From Cunninghamia lanceolata (lineage: Eukaryota > Streptophyta > Pinopsida > Cupressales > Cupressaceae), in contig BSBN01000809.1 of NCBI GenBank assembly GCA_027924645.1, forward strand, positions 46,034,001-46,098,000: a stretch of 64,000 nucleotides of DNA, read 5' to 3'. How positions within the stretch are numbered: position 1 is the first letter of the stretch; every line of letters begins with the position of its first letter. Both the position numbers and the translations under genes were made by a program. The notes under the pieces are model-generated. The model did not search any database and had not been told where the DNA came from. It worked only from the letters and a program-made list of their open reading frames with translations. Of this stretch, positions 61,801 through 64,000 are shown in pieces.

Positions 61801-62450
61801 GGTCAAATGGAATGGAGTTGACCAAAAACGAGAGAGGTTATTGTGGAAGGATGCCACGTGCACCTGTAAGTCCAAATAGAACATTCCCAACTGTCACGAA
61901 TTCTGAGAACTGCCCCGTCAAAGTTTGGTAGTTTTTTGGTCTCAGGGATCTTAAGGGACTTTGCCAGTAGCCTCTTGCCCGGAATGACTGGGACGCTTGG
62001 CGTACAAAATGAGACCTCCACTAGCATTTACCCACCCACCCTGACGCATTGGCGCAGTCTATTCAACCGCACGAGCTATGGAATGAAAAATGTCACACCT
62101 AGCACCTTTCCACTGCATCAAATTGAAGCATTTTGCAACAATGTGTTTGATTTTAACACGGTCAAACAGAATGGAGTTGACCAAAAATGAGAGAGGTTAT
62201 TGTGGAAGGATGTCACGTGCACCTGTAGGTCCAAACAGAGCATTCCCAACTGTCACAAATTCTGAGAACTGCCCAGTCAAAGTTTGGTAGTTTTTTGGTC
62301 TCAGGGATCTTAAGGGACTTTGTCGGTAGCCTCTTGCCCGGAATGACTGGGATGCTTGACGCACAAAACAAGACCTCCCCTAGCATTTACCCGCCCACCC
62401 CGACGCGTTGGCGCAGTCCGTTCAACCCCACGAGGAGCAGAACAAAAAAT
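58870..62450. repeat. Head-to-head satellite arrays (about 359-bp unit) forming a 3.6-kb palindrome
   Basis: The left array (58870-60211) and right array (60215-62450) are inverted copies meeting at a 3-base centre (60212-60214, CAAAGT-GTG-ACTTTG). In the right array the same landmark (TAGCCTCTTGC) recurs near 60893, 61251, 61609, 61969 and 62327, a period of 358-359 bp. In the left array its inverse recurs near 58981, 59340 and 59699. A unit has module 1 (CATTTACCCACCCACCCCGA, CTTGGCGCAC) and module 2 (CATCAAATTGAAGCATTTTG, CGGCACGGTCAAACGGAATG). Near the centre only shorter units of about 150-160 bp with module 1 and GTAGCTTACAGCTC occur. Frames in it are repeat artefacts. Confidence 0.93.
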
Positions 62451-64000
62451 ATGGCACCTGGCAAGGTTTTTGCTCTTAGGATCTTAAGTGACTTTGCTCC
62501 TACGGAACAATGTATCGACAAAGACCCTAGTTTTCATAAGAGGAGACATGTGATTTTAAGAGGTTTTTGGGAATGTGACTTTAGCCTTCCACTCCTTATC
62601 TAATGACGAGTTTATTCTCAGAGTTTGATGGCTTTTATGAGCATATACACAATGTTGTTTTAGGATAGTCATAAACCTTGATGCAACTTATAAACCCTCT
62701 TTGCATAGTAATTTCATGAATGACTGTCTTGTAGGATTTACATACATACATACATAAATATATGATCTCGTACGCATCTAGGTTTCATACATAAATTGCA
62801 ATAGTTGTAGAGCCAACCTCCTATCAACGAGAGTTGAATAATAGTAAATAGAGAGCTTCTCGGCCATAAATGGGATTTGCATACACACACACACCCAACT
62901 GAAATAGTTTCCTTATTGGCTTTATTGGCACCTCCCCCCAAGATGTAAGTTTTTTTTACGTTTATAATGTGCCCCCAGTGTCCTTGACATAGAGTTTCTT
63001 GACATTAATTTCATTCAAACATGTCTTCAATTCATCTTCAAAATGTTTTCAATACATCTCCAATGCCTTTTCCACGAAGGTTTATGCATATTTATACATG
63101 ATTTGAGGGAAACCAATAGTCTCCAACTGACTCTTGAGTACTTGACTATTCATCTTCCATACTTTTGCATTTTGTTTTACATTTTTCATATGACAACTTG
63201 GACATATATACAAAATTTGACAAGGTGAAGACTAAATACATGATGAAATGGTTTATCATGACCTTATTTGATTAGGGCATATATAAGGAATTTTTTCATA
63301 TTGATTCTATTGATTCTATTGATCTAAAACCATTCTCTTGATCTAAAACCATTCTCAATGCTAAACATATAATCAATGGACTAAAGAACTATCATCATAA
63401 TGTATGGCACCATGGGAAGTATCATGACTTGTACATAAGGAATTTAATTTATATTGTATATCAAGGTGTATATACATTAAAATCTAGTCCATAATGGTAG
63501 ACATATACAAAAATTTGGCAAATATGCCAACTCAAAATATTTTTTACAAAATGTGGCATATGCCATGTCTCAAAATCTATATACAATCTACATGCCAAAT
63601 AGCTACATCAAATACTACAAGTCCACTTGACCCTCAATTTGTGATGGATCGTGAAAAAGTGTCCTCTTTGTACCAAAATGTCTAGTAATTGATGGAGGTG
63701 AAGTTTCCTGCATTAACAAGTCAAAACACAAATTTGATTAATCTCTTCAATGGTAAATAAAAATAAGTTAAAGTTAGTAAATAGATTCTTATCTACTACA
63801 ATTAAGAACTTTCATTTATTAACATACATCTAAATCACTACAATCAACTATAAGACCGCTAGATAAACTATCAATTATTTAGAAAAATTCAATTCAATTA
63901 CCTCGACTCTATGTTGTTGTTCAGACAATCATTCTGCAAATGATTTTCTCTTAAGACGATCAGGTGTCCTAGTGAAGCATGATGGCAAAGGTGGCACATC
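62451..64000. other. AT-rich DNA, possible PPR debris
   Basis: A stretch near 62985-63130 resembles decayed minus-strand PPR text (plus-strand ATACATCTCCAATGCCTTTT). A (CA)n run of about seven units lies at 62884-62895. Nothing else was recognised up to the window end. Confidence 0.4.

Noticed and set aside
58870..62450. Relation to the Drosophila 359-bp satellite
   Set aside because: Only the length agrees; the host is a plant and no sequence similarity is apparent.
59707..62603. Many 60-130-codon frames on both strands
   Set aside because: They repeat with the 359-bp satellite period and appear in both arrays in mirrored form, so they are repeat artefacts.

Overview
This is a plant nuclear window dominated by repeats, very probably from a seed plant with a large genome. 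A gymnosperm is plausible, but that is inference. The plant call rests on degenerate TTTAGGG/CCCTAAA (plant-type telomere) blocks, Ty3/gypsy chromovirus and Ty1/copia elements primed by initiator tRNA-Met, and remnants of plant PPR, LRR-kinase, xylose isomerase and acyl-activating-enzyme genes. I see no intact host gene; every host-like coding stretch carries stops or frameshifts.

Layout. 1-4340: AT-rich DNA, one copy of a dispersed repeat (here called R) ending in GGATATCC hairpins, a long CT microsatellite and a PPR remnant. 4340-28760: a complex block of CT/GA-rich and telomere-like repeats arranged as fold-backs. It is split by Ty3/gypsy element A (6586-21671, 5-bp target duplication CTTAG). 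A is itself split inside gag by element B (8676-15727), a gag-only LTR element. To the right of A lie a 1.95-kb fold-back (22185-24138) and three more partial copies of its arm, each built of degenerate units of about 185 bp. 29680-36719: copia element C with target duplication TAATC. 37130-37351: inverted, shortened copy of R. 37445-37821: solo LTR with target duplication CTCTA.

39139-45533 (minus strand): six recognisable exons of a xylose isomerase pseudogene with consensus-like splice sites. Its largest intron holds a small TRIM-like LTR element (43502-44822). 45960-46590 (minus): acyl-activating enzyme pseudogene. 47151-47400: LRR fragment. 47408-49807 (minus): 5'-truncated copia element D, abutting R copy 2 (49808-50712). 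50990-52850: ACCGAT-rich LTR-like DNA split by a back-to-back PPR (minus) and LRR (plus) fragment. 53758-57762: a three-exon, decayed DDE-transposase-like gene that I cannot place in a named superfamily. 57030-58250: more PPR debris. 58870-62450: two head-to-head arrays of a satellite of about 359 bp, forming a 3.6-kb palindrome. The rest is AT-rich.

Function. Nothing here acts as a working pathway. The window records nested transposition, gene-fragment decay and repeated formation of large inverted repeats. The best candidates for undescribed biology are the three kinds of large palindrome (telomere-like/GA, 185-bp unit, 359-bp satellite), the hairpin-ended R family, and the DDE-like gene with conserved introns.
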